Positions 29,146-37,931 of a stretch of DNA of 64,000 nucleotides are shown in pieces. Numbering within the stretch: position 1 is the first letter of the stretch; each line of letters opens with the position of its first letter. The notes beneath the pieces were generated by a model that had not been told where the DNA came from, did no database searches, and saw only the letters and a list, made by a program, of their open reading frames with translations. Origin of the DNA: an uncultured Chlorobiota bacterium (GTDB lineage Bacteria; Bacteroidota; Bacteroidia; Bacteroidales; JAADGE01); NCBI GenBank assembly GCA_947311255.1, contig CAMZKL010000006.1, positions 1 to 64,000 on the forward strand, read 5' to 3'. The position numbers and the translations under genes were made by a program.

Positions 29146-30396
29146 ATGAAGATAAGGCTATTAATTTTATTAATATTTAGTTTTGTGTTTGCAAATTCGC
29201 AAACAACATTTAAAGTTATGCAATTTAATTTGCTTAACTATGGAAACTATAATACATACTGCACAAGTTCAAACAATAATGTTGACAATAAAAACGGATA
29301 CATGAAAACAATAATTTCTTATCTTGAGCCAGACATTATTTGTGTAAACGAATTAGAAAACAATGCGTATTATGCAGATTATTTACTAGATAACGCACTA
29401 AACCAAGATGGTAGAAATTATTACCAAAGAGCAAATGTAAATGGCAATGGATATACAGTAAATATGATTTATTATGATTCTCGTAAATTTGTTTTGGACG
29501 GTGAAGATAACATTTGGGCAGATCCAAGAAGAATAAATGCCTACAAAATGCACTTTAAAGATGCAGGAAACCTTGGCAATGCCGAAATAACCTTTATATC
29601 CGGACATCTTAAGGCGTCTGATGGAACAGACAATGAAACCAAAAGAGCAAATGCAACAGCAAATGTAATGAGTTATATGGTTAATGCGGGAACAGGAAAT
29701 TATGTTTTTCTTGGAGATTTTAACCTTTATACTTCAAATGAAGAAGCACATCAAAACATAATAAACCCTTCAAACAGTTCCTATAAACTTTATGACCCTG
29801 TTAATCATAGCGGAAATTGGCATAACAATTACAATTCAAGATATTACCACACCCAATCATCACACTCTTCAACAAATTGTGCAGTAGGAGGTGGGCTTGA
29901 CGACAGGTTTGATTTTATAATGATGTCCGAATACATTAAAAATGGAACAAACCATTATCAATATGTTTCAAATTCATATACAACTGTTGCACAAGATGGC
30001 AATCATTATAATGATGCTATAAATTTTGGAACAAATAATAGTGGCGTTCCAGAAAATGTAATAAATGCAATTTATAATATGTCTGACCATCTTCCAGTTA
30101 CAATGGAAATGGAAGTTGACCAAAACACTTCTTCTGTTAATAAAATTTCAAATTTAGAAGTTAAATATAATAATCCAGTATTAAACAATTTAGACCTTAC
30201 AATAAACTCAAATAAAATATTAAATTTGCAAATATTTTCAATTAGGGGAAAACTTATTTTTAATACAAGGAAAAATTTCAATATGTTTAAAAGTCCAATT
30301 GACCTTAGTTTTCTTAAGCCAGGAATGTATATAATGCGAATTTCCGGAAAAGAAATTAACTTATCGAAAAAAATTATAAAAATAAATAAACTTTAA
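29146..30396 (+). CDS. Secreted endonuclease/exonuclease/phosphatase-family protein with T9SS sorting domain
   Basis: The protein has 416 residues with an N-terminal signal peptide (to ~FANSQ). The EEP domain (~20-330) has the metal and catalytic motifs QFNLLNYGN, VNELENNAYYADYLLD (metal-binding Glu), FLGDFNLY (GDFN) and SDHLP (catalytic Asp-His). The last ~75 residues are a degenerate type-A sorting domain (NLDLTINSNKILNLQIFS to KIIKINKL), lacking a clear YPNP. Substrate could be extracellular nucleic acid or a phosphodiester; unknown. Starts 1 bp after ileS, so it is co-transcribed despite unrelated function. Confidence 0.87.
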   Translation: MKIRLLILLIFSFVFANSQTTFKVMQFNLLNYGNYNTYCTSSNNNVDNKNGYMKTIISYLEPDIICVNELENNAYYADYLLDNALNQDGRNYYQRANVNGNGYTVNMIYYDSRKFVLDGEDNIWADPRRINAYKMHFKDAGNLGNAEITFISGHLKASDGTDNETKRANATANVMSYMVNAGTGNYVFLGDFNLYTSNEEAHQNIINPSNSSYKLYDPVNHSGNWHNNYNSRYYHTQSSHSSTNCAVGGGLDDRFDFIMMSEYIKNGTNHYQYVSNSYTTVAQDGNHYNDAINFGTNNSGVPENVINAIYNMSDHLPVTMEMEVDQNTSSVNKISNLEVKYNNPVLNNLDLTINSNKILNLQIFSIRGKLIFNTRKNFNMFKSPIDLSFLKPGMYIMRISGKEINLSKKIIKINKL

Positions 30397-30407
30397 AATA
30401 ACTCATT

Positions 30408-30797
30408 ATGTCTGAAAACAAAAAACCCGAAAAAAATCGTTATTCTGATGAAGAATTACAAGAGTTTAAAGAAATTATTTTAGAAAAATTGGAGCGTGCA
30501 GAAAAAGATTATCAGCTTTTAAAAAGTACAATTTCCCATGAAGATTCAAACGACACACAAGACACTTCTCCCACATTTAAAGTTTTGGAAGAGGGAGCAA
30601 ACACTTTGTCTAGAGAACACAATGGAAGAATGGCACAAAGGCAATTAAAATTCATTTCTCACCTTAAAGCTGCATTGGTTCGTGTTGAAAACAAAACATA
30701 TGGAATATGCAGACAAACAGGAAAACTAATTCAAAAAGAACGCTTAAAAGCAGTTCCACATGCAACCCTTTGTATTGAAGCAAAAAAGAACCAATAG
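30408..30797 (+). CDS. DksA/TraR-family protein with degenerate zinc finger
   Basis: 129 residues. An acidic N-terminal coiled coil (~10-70) is followed by the conserved EHNGRMAQRQLKFISHLKAAL and the C-terminal finger region YGICRQTGKLIQKERLKAVPHATLCIEAKK. Two of the four zinc cysteines are replaced (CRQT and CIEA), as in many Bacteroidota members. It probably binds the RNA polymerase secondary channel and adjusts transcription, perhaps with ppGpp; this is inferred from family. An inverted repeat at 30818-30853 (AAGACTTG/CAAGTCTT) lies between it and lspA. Confidence 0.85.
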   Translation: MSENKKPEKNRYSDEELQEFKEIILEKLERAEKDYQLLKSTISHEDSNDTQDTSPTFKVLEEGANTLSREHNGRMAQRQLKFISHLKAALVRVENKTYGICRQTGKLIQKERLKAVPHATLCIEAKKNQ

Positions 30798-30871
30798 AAT
30801 TATTAATATATAGCTGAAAGACTTGTGGACTTACATTATTATCTGCAAGTCTTATTAATAAAACACTTTTT

Positions 30872-31507
30872 ATGTCGTTATTTAAAAAATCACTTTTACT
30901 TGTTTTTTTTCTTCTTTTCATTGACCAAACGTTAAAAATTTGGATAAAAACAACATATAATCTTGGCGATATTGGACCAATTATTCCCGGAATTAAATGG
31001 GCAAGACTTAACTTTACAGAAAATAAAGGAGCTGCATTTGGAATTCTTTTTGGAGGAGATGCTGGAAAACTAATTTTAAGTTTATTTAGGATTATTGCAA
31101 TAATTGCAATAACGTGGTATCTTTATAAAATATCTAAACAAAAGCTCAATTGGATTGCAAGACTAAGTGTTGCTTTAATATTAACAGGAGCAACCGGAAA
31201 TATGATTGATAGTGCTTTTTATGGTCAAATATTTAGTAGTTCTGTACACTCTGTTGCAACTCTTTTTCCGGAAAACGGTGGCTATGCACCTTTTTTATAT
31301 GGTCATGTTGTAGATATGTTTTATTTTCCTTTTTTTGACATTTCTGCACCTACATGGTTTCCCGCATGGTCATGGTGGCCTTGGAAACCGGGTCAAACAA
31401 TTTCATTTTTCCCATACATTTTTAATTTTGCCGATGCAACAATAACTATTGGAGTTGTTTTAATAATCTTTTTTAAAAAATCTTTTCTCATAAAGGAAAT
31501 ACAATAA
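30872..31507 (+). CDS. lspA: Lipoprotein signal peptidase II
   Basis: Inner-membrane aspartyl protease that cleaves prolipoprotein signal peptides, needed for the several lipoproteins predicted in this window. It has 211 residues and four membrane segments. Conserved parts are DQTLKIWIKT, NFTENKGAAFG, GATGNMIDS and FNFADATITIG, the last two holding the catalytic aspartates. Compared with E. coli LspA (~165 aa) it has an insertion at ~120-175 with aromatic, Trp-rich sequence (APTWFPAWSWWPWKPG), as is common in this phylum. Confidence 0.95.
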   Translation: MSLFKKSLLLVFFLLFIDQTLKIWIKTTYNLGDIGPIIPGIKWARLNFTENKGAAFGILFGGDAGKLILSLFRIIAIIAITWYLYKISKQKLNWIARLSVALILTGATGNMIDSAFYGQIFSSSVHSVATLFPENGGYAPFLYGHVVDMFYFPFFDISAPTWFPAWSWWPWKPGQTISFFPYIFNFADATITIGVVLIIFFKKSFLIKEIQ

Positions 31508-31632
31508 ATTTATATTTTATATTCATTTTTTTATTAAGTTATTTTAATTTTATAACTTTAAGCCGAATTCTGTAATTGTAGTTTTGCTTACAAGTTCGAT
31601 TTAGATTCTTTAGTCTATAAAACAATAATCTA

Positions 31633-33351
31633 ATGAAGAAATTAAATTTATATACAATATTCCTGATTAGCTTTAGTGTTATTACCCTGCTTGTTATAGT
31701 GTGGGGAGTTCGAGAAATACTTATTTTGGAAAATGTTAAGTCTTTAAAGGCAAAAACTTCAAAGCTTTTTAAAACAGAAGCTGTTTTAAAAGAAACTATT
31801 TCAACAATTTCACACGACAATAATCTTTTAAAAATATTATCTTCTGTAAATAAAAAAGAATATAATAGTTTGGTGTCTGAACATTTTAAAAACAAGTATC
31901 TTATTATTAATAATTTTAAGAAATTTTTAATTAATAACACAGATACGGTTTTAAAAGAATATAAAGAAACAAACATTGCTATAAAAAAAACAAGCACATT
32001 ATATTCAAAAGAATACACATCTATTGCAAAAAAAATTGTAGATAAATCTCAAAAAAAATTAGACTTTGATATTTATTTTATTGAAAAATACGGTTTGGAA
32101 AATGATAACTCAAAAACAGAAGTAAAGACAAAATTGCTTTTAGAAATTAAGAGTTTAAAAAATCAACTTCAAAAACTATATGTTGAAATTAACACAAAGC
32201 TAGAAAAAGCCCATATTAAATATAAAACATCTGCTTTGTTTTTAGAAAAAAAGAATACAACAAAAATTAATAAATCTCAAAACTCAATTGTAATATTTTT
32301 TGTTTTCCTTTTTTTATTATTGTTTTTAATTTTTCGCTTTCTTTTCGAGTTAGTTAATAAACCCATATACAAAATTCAAGACCACTTAAGCTCTATAACA
32401 AAAGGTAATCTTCCTAAAAGCCTTAGTGAAGTAAGAACAGAAGAACTAAATCTGGTTGTAAAATACATTAATAAATTAGTTGACGGATTAAAAAAACTGG
32501 AAGCTTTTTCAACAGAAATAGGAAAAGGAAATTTTGATGCGAAATACAGTTTGCTGGGAGAAGAAGATGCTTTGGGGTTTTCGTTGTTATCTTTAAGAGA
32601 CAATTTGATTTTAACACAAGAAGAAGAGAAAAAAAGAAAAGAGGAAGATTCTCAAAGAAATAGAACGAACGAAGGTTTAACTTTGTTTAATGAAATAATG
32701 CGGCAACAGTCTGGAAACATTAATGATTTAGCAGATGAAATAATTTCTGCAATGGTTAAACTTATTGGTGCAAATCAAGGAGCTTTGTTTTTCTTAAATG
32801 AAGAGGATAAGGAAAATGTTATATATGAGTTACTTGGAGCGTATGCTTACAACAGAAAAAAACACATACACAAACACATTAAACCCGGAGAAGGACTTGT
32901 TGGTGCAGTTGTTCTTGAAAAGCATATTGTTTACATGACAGATGTTCCAAATGAATATATTGAAATTGAATCTGGAACCGGTAGTGCAAACCCAAAATCA
33001 ATACTTATTGTTCCATTAAAAGTTGAAGACGAGGTTCTTGGTGTTATTGAATTAGCTTCTTTCAACGAAATTGAAAAGTATGAAATTGATATGATTGAAA
33101 AAATTGCAGAAAGTATTGCTTCATCTCTGGCAAATACTGCAATAAATATCCGTATTAAAGGAAGACTTGAAAAATCTCAAGATTATGAAAATCAAATTGA
33201 AATTCAAGAGTCTGAAATAAGAAAAAATATTCTTGAACTTAAAAAACTCAACGACACAATTAGAGATATTGAATCTCTAAAAAAAGAAAACGATGAATTA
33301 AAATCTAAAATTTCTAAAATGTCAAAAGATGAAAATATTTTAAATTTATAA
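31633..33351 (+). CDS. Membrane HAMP-GAF sensor protein without output domain
   Basis: The protein has 572 residues. TM1 lies at ~5-28, followed by a lysine-rich helical extracytoplasmic part (~30-215), TM2 (~218-242), a HAMP-like region (~245-340), a GAF domain (~355-500, with IKPGEGLVGAVVLEKHIVYM and SILIVPLKVEDEVLGVIELAS), and a C-terminal coiled coil (~510-568). No histidine kinase, GGDEF, cyclase or methyl-accepting domain follows, and the gene ends normally. It probably relays a signal by protein contact; the partner is unknown. Its stop overlaps the convergent hydrolase gene by 6 bp. Confidence 0.78.
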   Translation: MKKLNLYTIFLISFSVITLLVIVWGVREILILENVKSLKAKTSKLFKTEAVLKETISTISHDNNLLKILSSVNKKEYNSLVSEHFKNKYLIINNFKKFLINNTDTVLKEYKETNIAIKKTSTLYSKEYTSIAKKIVDKSQKKLDFDIYFIEKYGLENDNSKTEVKTKLLLEIKSLKNQLQKLYVEINTKLEKAHIKYKTSALFLEKKNTTKINKSQNSIVIFFVFLFLLLFLIFRFLFELVNKPIYKIQDHLSSITKGNLPKSLSEVRTEELNLVVKYINKLVDGLKKLEAFSTEIGKGNFDAKYSLLGEEDALGFSLLSLRDNLILTQEEEKKRKEEDSQRNRTNEGLTLFNEIMRQQSGNINDLADEIISAMVKLIGANQGALFFLNEEDKENVIYELLGAYAYNRKKHIHKHIKPGEGLVGAVVLEKHIVYMTDVPNEYIEIESGTGSANPKSILIVPLKVEDEVLGVIELASFNEIEKYEIDMIEKIAESIASSLANTAINIRIKGRLEKSQDYENQIEIQESEIRKNILELKKLNDTIRDIESLKKENDELKSKISKMSKDENILNL

Positions 33352-34275
33352 ATCTAAGTTCAAATTTAGCCAAGACAAAACATCATTAAAAACCTCATCT
33401 TTATTTGTTTCATTTAAAGTTTCATGCCTTGCATTTTCATATAGTTTTATTTGAATATTAGATATTCCGGCAGTTTTATACATTTCAAAAACATCTTTTA
33501 CCTGTTTACAGTTCTTGCTTACAGGATCTTTATCACCAGAGAATAAATAAACAGCAAGATCGTTCCTTAATTTATTTGCTGTGTCTTTTCTGTTTACTAG
33601 TTCAAGTCCTTTCATCATATCATTAAAAAAACCAACAGAAAAAACTGTTCCGCAATATTCATCGTTAATGTATTTATCAACTTGTGCATTATCTCTGCTT
33701 AACCAATCAAAAGCAGTCCTATTTGGTTTAAAGGCTTTGTTAAAGTCTCCAAAAGAAAGTTTGTCCATAAGTGGACTTGGTGTGCTTTTTTTATGAAATA
33801 ACATTATAATTCCGGTTAATAACAAACCAACTTTTCCCAAAACTCCTGCACTTCCGGCAGTGCCCGAAAGGATTGCTCCTTTAACTTTATCAGAATTTTC
33901 AATCAGGTAGCTTCGTGTTATAAAAGACCCCATGCTGTGTCCGAATAAAAACACAGGATATTCAGGATAATCTTTTTTTGCAATTTCAACAAGTGTACCT
34001 AAGTCGTCTGTTACTTTTTGCCACCCATTTTTTTCTGCAAAAAACCCAAGTTTTTCAACACTTCCGGCAGTTTTTCCATGCCCTCTTTGATCATGTGCAT
34101 AAATAATATATCCGTTTTTATTAAGAAATTTGGCAAAACTATCATAACGTTTTGCATGTTCTGCCATTCCGTGTGTTATTATTATTATTGCTTTTTTATC
34201 ACTTTCCGGAATGTGTTTAAAGTAAGTTATTTCTTTATTATCTTTAGTTTTGAAAACTTGTTGTGATGTAGCCAT
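33346..34275 (-). CDS. Alpha/beta hydrolase, monoacylglycerol lipase-like
   Basis: 309 residues of the serine aminopeptidase S33/Hydrolase_4 group. The oxyanion region is THGMAEHAKRYDSFAKFL, followed by YAHDQRGHGKT. The nucleophile elbow is GHSMGSF (Ser), the acid is in FSGDKDPVS and the catalytic His in ENARHETLNE. This combination is typical of monoglyceride lipases and lysophospholipases. There is no signal peptide, so it is cytoplasmic. It lies directly downstream of the unknown 474-aa gene on the same strand (24 bp). Confidence 0.88.
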   Translation of the reverse strand: MATSQQVFKTKDNKEITYFKHIPESDKKAIIIITHGMAEHAKRYDSFAKFLNKNGYIIYAHDQRGHGKTAGSVEKLGFFAEKNGWQKVTDDLGTLVEIAKKDYPEYPVFLFGHSMGSFITRSYLIENSDKVKGAILSGTAGSAGVLGKVGLLLTGIIMLFHKKSTPSPLMDKLSFGDFNKAFKPNRTAFDWLSRDNAQVDKYINDEYCGTVFSVGFFNDMMKGLELVNRKDTANKLRNDLAVYLFSGDKDPVSKNCKQVKDVFEMYKTAGISNIQIKLYENARHETLNETNKDEVFNDVLSWLNLNLDL

Positions 34276-34299
34276 AATACAATGTGTTAAAGTGTTTAT

Positions 34300-35724
34300 T
34301 TAAGAAAAACTTTCAATAATTTCATTAATTTCAAACTCTATGTCTTCTAAAACATTTGCAAGTTGTTCTGCAATTTTTTTAGCGTCTTTTTCTGGTATTT
34401 TTGCCTTGTTTTCTATAATAAAAGTTATCATTTCTTCTGCCGACATTTCAATTGGTCTGTATGGGTCTAGAATAGAATAGTCGAAACTATCAACTAAATT
34501 CGGATTGGCACTTAAAAACTTATCTGTTGCTCGAAGTAGTCTATTTGTGTTTTTTTGAATATCTATACTTATTTCAAGAAGCCAAAATACATTCTTATTT
34601 ATTTTAATATTTGTCCATTTTTTTATTGTGTTTTTTAAAACTTTATTGAATGCTTTTTCAAAATTTTCTGCTTGTTTTTGGTTAATAAAATCATATTCTG
34701 ATTTCAAAATAATTGAAATTATTTTATCAATATCAATTTTGCCTTTTGTTTTTATTTGCTGAATTATTAATGCAATAACAAAATTTTCTGAAAAACTATA
34801 AGCTAATTCTCTAAAAATACCGTTTAAATCTTTTGATTTACCGGCTTCTGGTATTTCCATTTCAGCAAACCTTTCGTGTGCTGTTGTTCCTTCTTTTATT
34901 AAAAAAGGTATTCCGGAAATATTTTCCAAATTAAATTTTTCACTCGTATTTATAAAAATTGACAATGGAGAGCCTGTTTCTGTTATTGTTTCGCGGTTAA
35001 ATTCAGCATAAGCATAAAAAAGCAACTGATAAACAACAGAAGGCGTTTCTTCTGTTTGTATTATTTCTATTATGGCATTTTCTAGTTCTGTATCTCTCTT
35101 GTCAAAAACTAATTTTTGAGTATTATAATCTCTACTTTTTATTTTTTCAATTTTAAATTCATTTTTGTAAAAGTCAACTACTTGTATTTGAATGTAATCG
35201 TATGCAGTAAATTCGTTTTCATCAAACCATTGATTTAAATCAAAACAACTTGTTATTACACTTTCACCTTCAATATCTTGCAAATATGTAATTTGTGCTA
35301 AATCATAAAATGAAAAATATATTTCTACTTCAGAAAAATGTATGTTTTGTTTTTTTTGTTTTATTTTTTTGCCCTTTGAGTCAAAAAGTATAATATCTTT
35401 TAACAAAGTATTATTTGAAATAAAGGGTATAAATCTATGTCCAATTATAAGTTGTTTTTCCTCTATTTCTTTTTCTGTAAGTTTAATTTTAAACTTTGTT
35501 TTTGCAAATAAAAATGCTTTTTTGCATAGTTTTCCGTTTTCTTTTATCAAATAATCTGAATAATCATAATTTTCTATAAGAAGTTTTTCTATCTGTTTTT
35601 TTATTTGTTTGTTATTCCATTTAGAACCGGAAAGTTTTTTAACTTCTTCTACAAGTTGTTCAATGTTTTTTATTTCCGGTCTATCAAGTAGTTTTTTGGT
35701 AGCTTTTTTTAAAGATATTTCCAC
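34300..35724 (-). CDS. Conserved-looking hypothetical protein, 474 aa
   Basis: I do not recognise this protein. It is soluble, highly charged and rich in Lys, Glu and Ile, with no signal peptide or membrane segment. The N-terminal ~75 residues are helical and basic (KKATKKLLDRPEIKNIEQLV). The middle (~110-220) is beta-rich, with IYFSFYDLAQITYLQDIEGE. The C-terminal half is helical and ends in an acidic helix (LANVLEDIEFEINEIIESFS). It is probably co-transcribed with the downstream hydrolase. The 258-bp gap upstream (35725-35982) shows no other gene. Confidence 0.7.
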   Translation of the reverse strand: MEISLKKATKKLLDRPEIKNIEQLVEEVKKLSGSKWNNKQIKKQIEKLLIENYDYSDYLIKENGKLCKKAFLFAKTKFKIKLTEKEIEEKQLIIGHRFIPFISNNTLLKDIILFDSKGKKIKQKKQNIHFSEVEIYFSFYDLAQITYLQDIEGESVITSCFDLNQWFDENEFTAYDYIQIQVVDFYKNEFKIEKIKSRDYNTQKLVFDKRDTELENAIIEIIQTEETPSVVYQLLFYAYAEFNRETITETGSPLSIFINTSEKFNLENISGIPFLIKEGTTAHERFAEMEIPEAGKSKDLNGIFRELAYSFSENFVIALIIQQIKTKGKIDIDKIISIILKSEYDFINQKQAENFEKAFNKVLKNTIKKWTNIKINKNVFWLLEISIDIQKNTNRLLRATDKFLSANPNLVDSFDYSILDPYRPIEMSAEEMITFIIENKAKIPEKDAKKIAEQLANVLEDIEFEINEIIESFS

Positions 35725-35982
35725 GTAGCTAGATTTTTATAATTTTTTGGTTTTAAACAGGTTAGCAAAGTATTTATTTTTCTGTTTTTCAGTATAGACA
35801 TATAATATTTATAAAACCAACTTAATTACAGATCTTTTTTATACTCACATTTAATAAAACTTGTCTTTTTTTCAAAAATAAATAAAGTTTCGTATTTAAA
35901 AAATTTTATTGTTTTATTTTTGGATAGAAACTTGTCTTAAAACCCAAATTATATAATTGCTTTCTTATTAAACTGTTTAAAA

Positions 35983-36630
35983 TTAATGCCGTCTCCTTTT
36001 ATGTTTTTTTTTATGATTAATAAATTTTTCTTTAATATGTTCAATTTCTTCTTTAATAGCTTTTTCAATATTGTTTATGTTTACAGGTTCGCCTTTCATT
36101 TCCAATTTTTGCGAAACAGTTTCTGCTTTTGGAGTTACAATCCAAAGAACAATGTAAACAATTGGTCCAAATCCGGCAAGAACTGTTGCCAAAATAAACC
36201 CCAACCTTATTAAAACAGGATCAATTCCCAGATAATGCCCGGCTCCTGTACAAACACCCCCTAGTATGTTATTTTCTTCGTCTCGATAAAAACGCCTTTG
36301 TCTTTTGCTTTTTCTATTTTTTTCATAAAAAATTCTCTCTTTTTTTGGCATTTTTTGTTTCTCATTTTCAATATCTTCAAATTCTTCCGGTTGCCCCATT
36401 GTTTTAATAACCTCATTAACTTCTATCAAAGATACAACACCATCTTTTCCAACTTTTGCATGAAATAATTCTGCAACACGCATTTCAATATCTTTAAAAA
36501 TTTCTTCTCCGTCTTCTTCATCTGCATATTGATTTAAAACGTCATCAAGCCATTTTTCAAGAATATTGTATGCGTCTTCTTCAATGTTGAAAATATATCC
36601 TGTAATGTGAATTCTTATTGCTTTTTTCAT
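35983..36630 (-). CDS. PspC-domain membrane protein
   Basis: The protein has 215 residues. An acidic N-terminal domain common in Bacteroidota PspC proteins (~1-95: RIHITGYIFNIEEDAY, IKTMGQPEEFEDIE) precedes a PspC domain at ~115-170 (DEENNILGGVCTGAGHYLGIDPVLIRL, then GPIVYIVLWIVTP). The C-terminal tail is basic (KHKRRRH). PspC proteins act in membrane-stress responses. It is the last gene of a pspC-padR-pspC group. PadR most likely controls the group, as PadR-PspC pairings are frequent in this phylum. Confidence 0.88.
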   Translation of the reverse strand: MKKAIRIHITGYIFNIEEDAYNILEKWLDDVLNQYADEEDGEEIFKDIEMRVAELFHAKVGKDGVVSLIEVNEVIKTMGQPEEFEDIENEKQKMPKKERIFYEKNRKSKRQRRFYRDEENNILGGVCTGAGHYLGIDPVLIRLGFILATVLAGFGPIVYIVLWIVTPKAETVSQKLEMKGEPVNINNIEKAIKEEIEHIKEKFINHKKKHKRRRH

Positions 36631-36667
36631 TTTATATACTTTTTTTTATTTATATACTTTAAAGACT

Positions 36668-37003
36668 TTATCCTCGTTTTGTTTTTCTTATCTTTTCAAC
36701 AGAATGAGTTAAATTATTCCAAGAATTATCTAACTCTTTTAAAACAGACTCTCCTTTTTCTGTTAAAATATAATATTTTCGAGGAGGTCCTTGTGTTGAT
36801 TCTTCCCACTTATAACTTAAAAGACCTGCATTTTTTTGTCTCGTTAGAAGAGGGTAAAGTGTTCCTTCAACTATAATCAACTCTGCTTCTTTAAGTTCTT
36901 TAATAATGTCAGAAGTATATGCATATCCTCCGGATAGTATTGATAGTGTGCAAAATTCAAGAACACCTTTTCTCATTTGAGCTTTTACATTTTCTGTTTT
37001 CAT
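36668..37003 (-). CDS. PadR-family transcriptional regulator
   Basis: 111 residues with the PadR winged helix: LEFCTLSILSGGYAYTSDIIKEL, EGTLYPLLTRQKNAGLLSYKWEE and GPPRKYYILTEKG. PadR proteins are usually repressors of neighbouring membrane or efflux genes. It lies 37 bp upstream of a pspC gene and 204 bp downstream of another. That larger gap contains leader element C directly before its ATG, so the regulator may have its own promoter or control in the element. Confidence 0.93.
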   Translation of the reverse strand: MKTENVKAQMRKGVLEFCTLSILSGGYAYTSDIIKELKEAELIIVEGTLYPLLTRQKNAGLLSYKWEESTQGPPRKYYILTEKGESVLKELDNSWNNLTHSVEKIRKTKRG

Positions 37004-37166
37004 GTGTCTAAAATTTTTTAATTAATTTATATTGAGTTAGTTACTTTAATATTTGTATTTATAATAAATGTGTTATTCTGCACATAGGAAAACTTGCTTT
37101 GTTCTGCAAGACAACAGTATACAGGGTTATCTTTGATGTAAGATATTTGTCGTGGGTGTTTCATTT
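37004..37166 (-). repeat. Leader element, copy C (upstream of padR)
   Basis: Reading on the minus strand: ATGAAACACCCACGACAAAT (from 37164), CTTGCAGAACAAAGCAAG, TTCCTATGTGCAGAATAACA (first base 37090, 87 nt from the padR ATG), TTATTATAAATACAAATATT, AACTCAATAT and AATTTTAGACAC ending at the ATG. The last block matches copy A nearly base for base. CTTGC/GCAAG can form a small hairpin. This copy also contains a 45-codon open frame (37164-37027); whether it is translated is unknown. Confidence 0.78.
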
Positions 37167-37207
37167 GTATAAATTTTATTTTTTTTCTCAAGTTTAATTA
37201 TTGTGGC

Positions 37208-37723
37208 TTAATTATTTTTATCAGAAGGTATTATTATCCATAAAACTATATATGCCGGAATCATAAAACCTTTAAAAAATGCTCCTGCTATAAATAAAAC
37301 CCTAAGTAATACAGTATTAATGCCTATTCTTTTTTCAATTCCAGAACAAACACCCCCAAGAATATTATTTTCAGAATCTCTTCTCAGCTTAAAAGTTCTG
37401 TTTTTTCTTTTCTTTTTATTCTGTTTTGTATATTGTTCAGAAACTGGTTTTCTTCTTTTTTGTGGTCGATAATAAATTTTCTGATTGTCTTTTAAAACTG
37501 AAATAACTTCTATTAAAACTTCTTCTGTTACAATCTTATCATCTCCTTTGTTTTCAATTTCTAAATCTAACAGAACAGAAATTTGAATTTCAATATCATT
37601 TAATCTATTTTTATCCTTTATTGTCCTTTTAAGAAAACTATTATAGTCTGAGAGCATTTGGTGAGCAGATTCCATAAATTTATATTCTTTATGGTTGATG
37701 CTTAGTGTTGTTATTTTTTCCAT
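37208..37723 (-). CDS. PspC-domain membrane protein (short)
   Basis: 171 residues. A helical N-terminal part (~1-85) resembles that of the PspC protein at 35983-36630. A basic linker (QKRRKPVSEQYTKQNKKKRK) follows, then a PspC domain (~112-168: DSENNILGGVCSGIEKRIGINTVLLRVLF, IPAYIVLWIIIP). It is the first gene of the pspC-padR-pspC group and has a good phylum-type promoter. A role in envelope stress is inferred from the family. Confidence 0.87.
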   Translation of the reverse strand: MEKITTLSINHKEYKFMESAHQMLSDYNSFLKRTIKDKNRLNDIEIQISVLLDLEIENKGDDKIVTEEVLIEVISVLKDNQKIYYRPQKRRKPVSEQYTKQNKKKRKNRTFKLRRDSENNILGGVCSGIEKRIGINTVLLRVLFIAGAFFKGFMIPAYIVLWIIIPSDKNN

Positions 37724-37753
37724 TTTTTAAGTTTTATATAATATTTAACAATA

Positions 37754-37786
37754 CAAAGATATGAAAAACTTTTAGTACTATGCAAA
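37754..37786 (-). promoter_or_regulatory. Promoter of the pspC-padR group
   Basis: On the minus strand: TTTG (37786-37783), a 21-nt spacer and TATCTTTG (37761-37754), 30 nt before the pspC ATG. Confidence 0.6.
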
Positions 37787-37931
37787 ACAAAGTACTGTTT
37801 CTTTTTTAAATTCCGAAAAATTACAAATCCAAAAAACATCTCCTCTACTATAATTAGCTAGTGTCCAATGGAATACAAATAATTTTTCTGTAATGTTTAT
37901 TTGAACTATTTTTTAATTATTTTTGCAAACT

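Noticed and set aside
30818..30853. AAGACTTG/CAAGTCTT inverted repeat as terminator or attenuator before lspA
   Set aside because: The loop is long and no T tract follows; lspA lies close downstream and may simply be read through.
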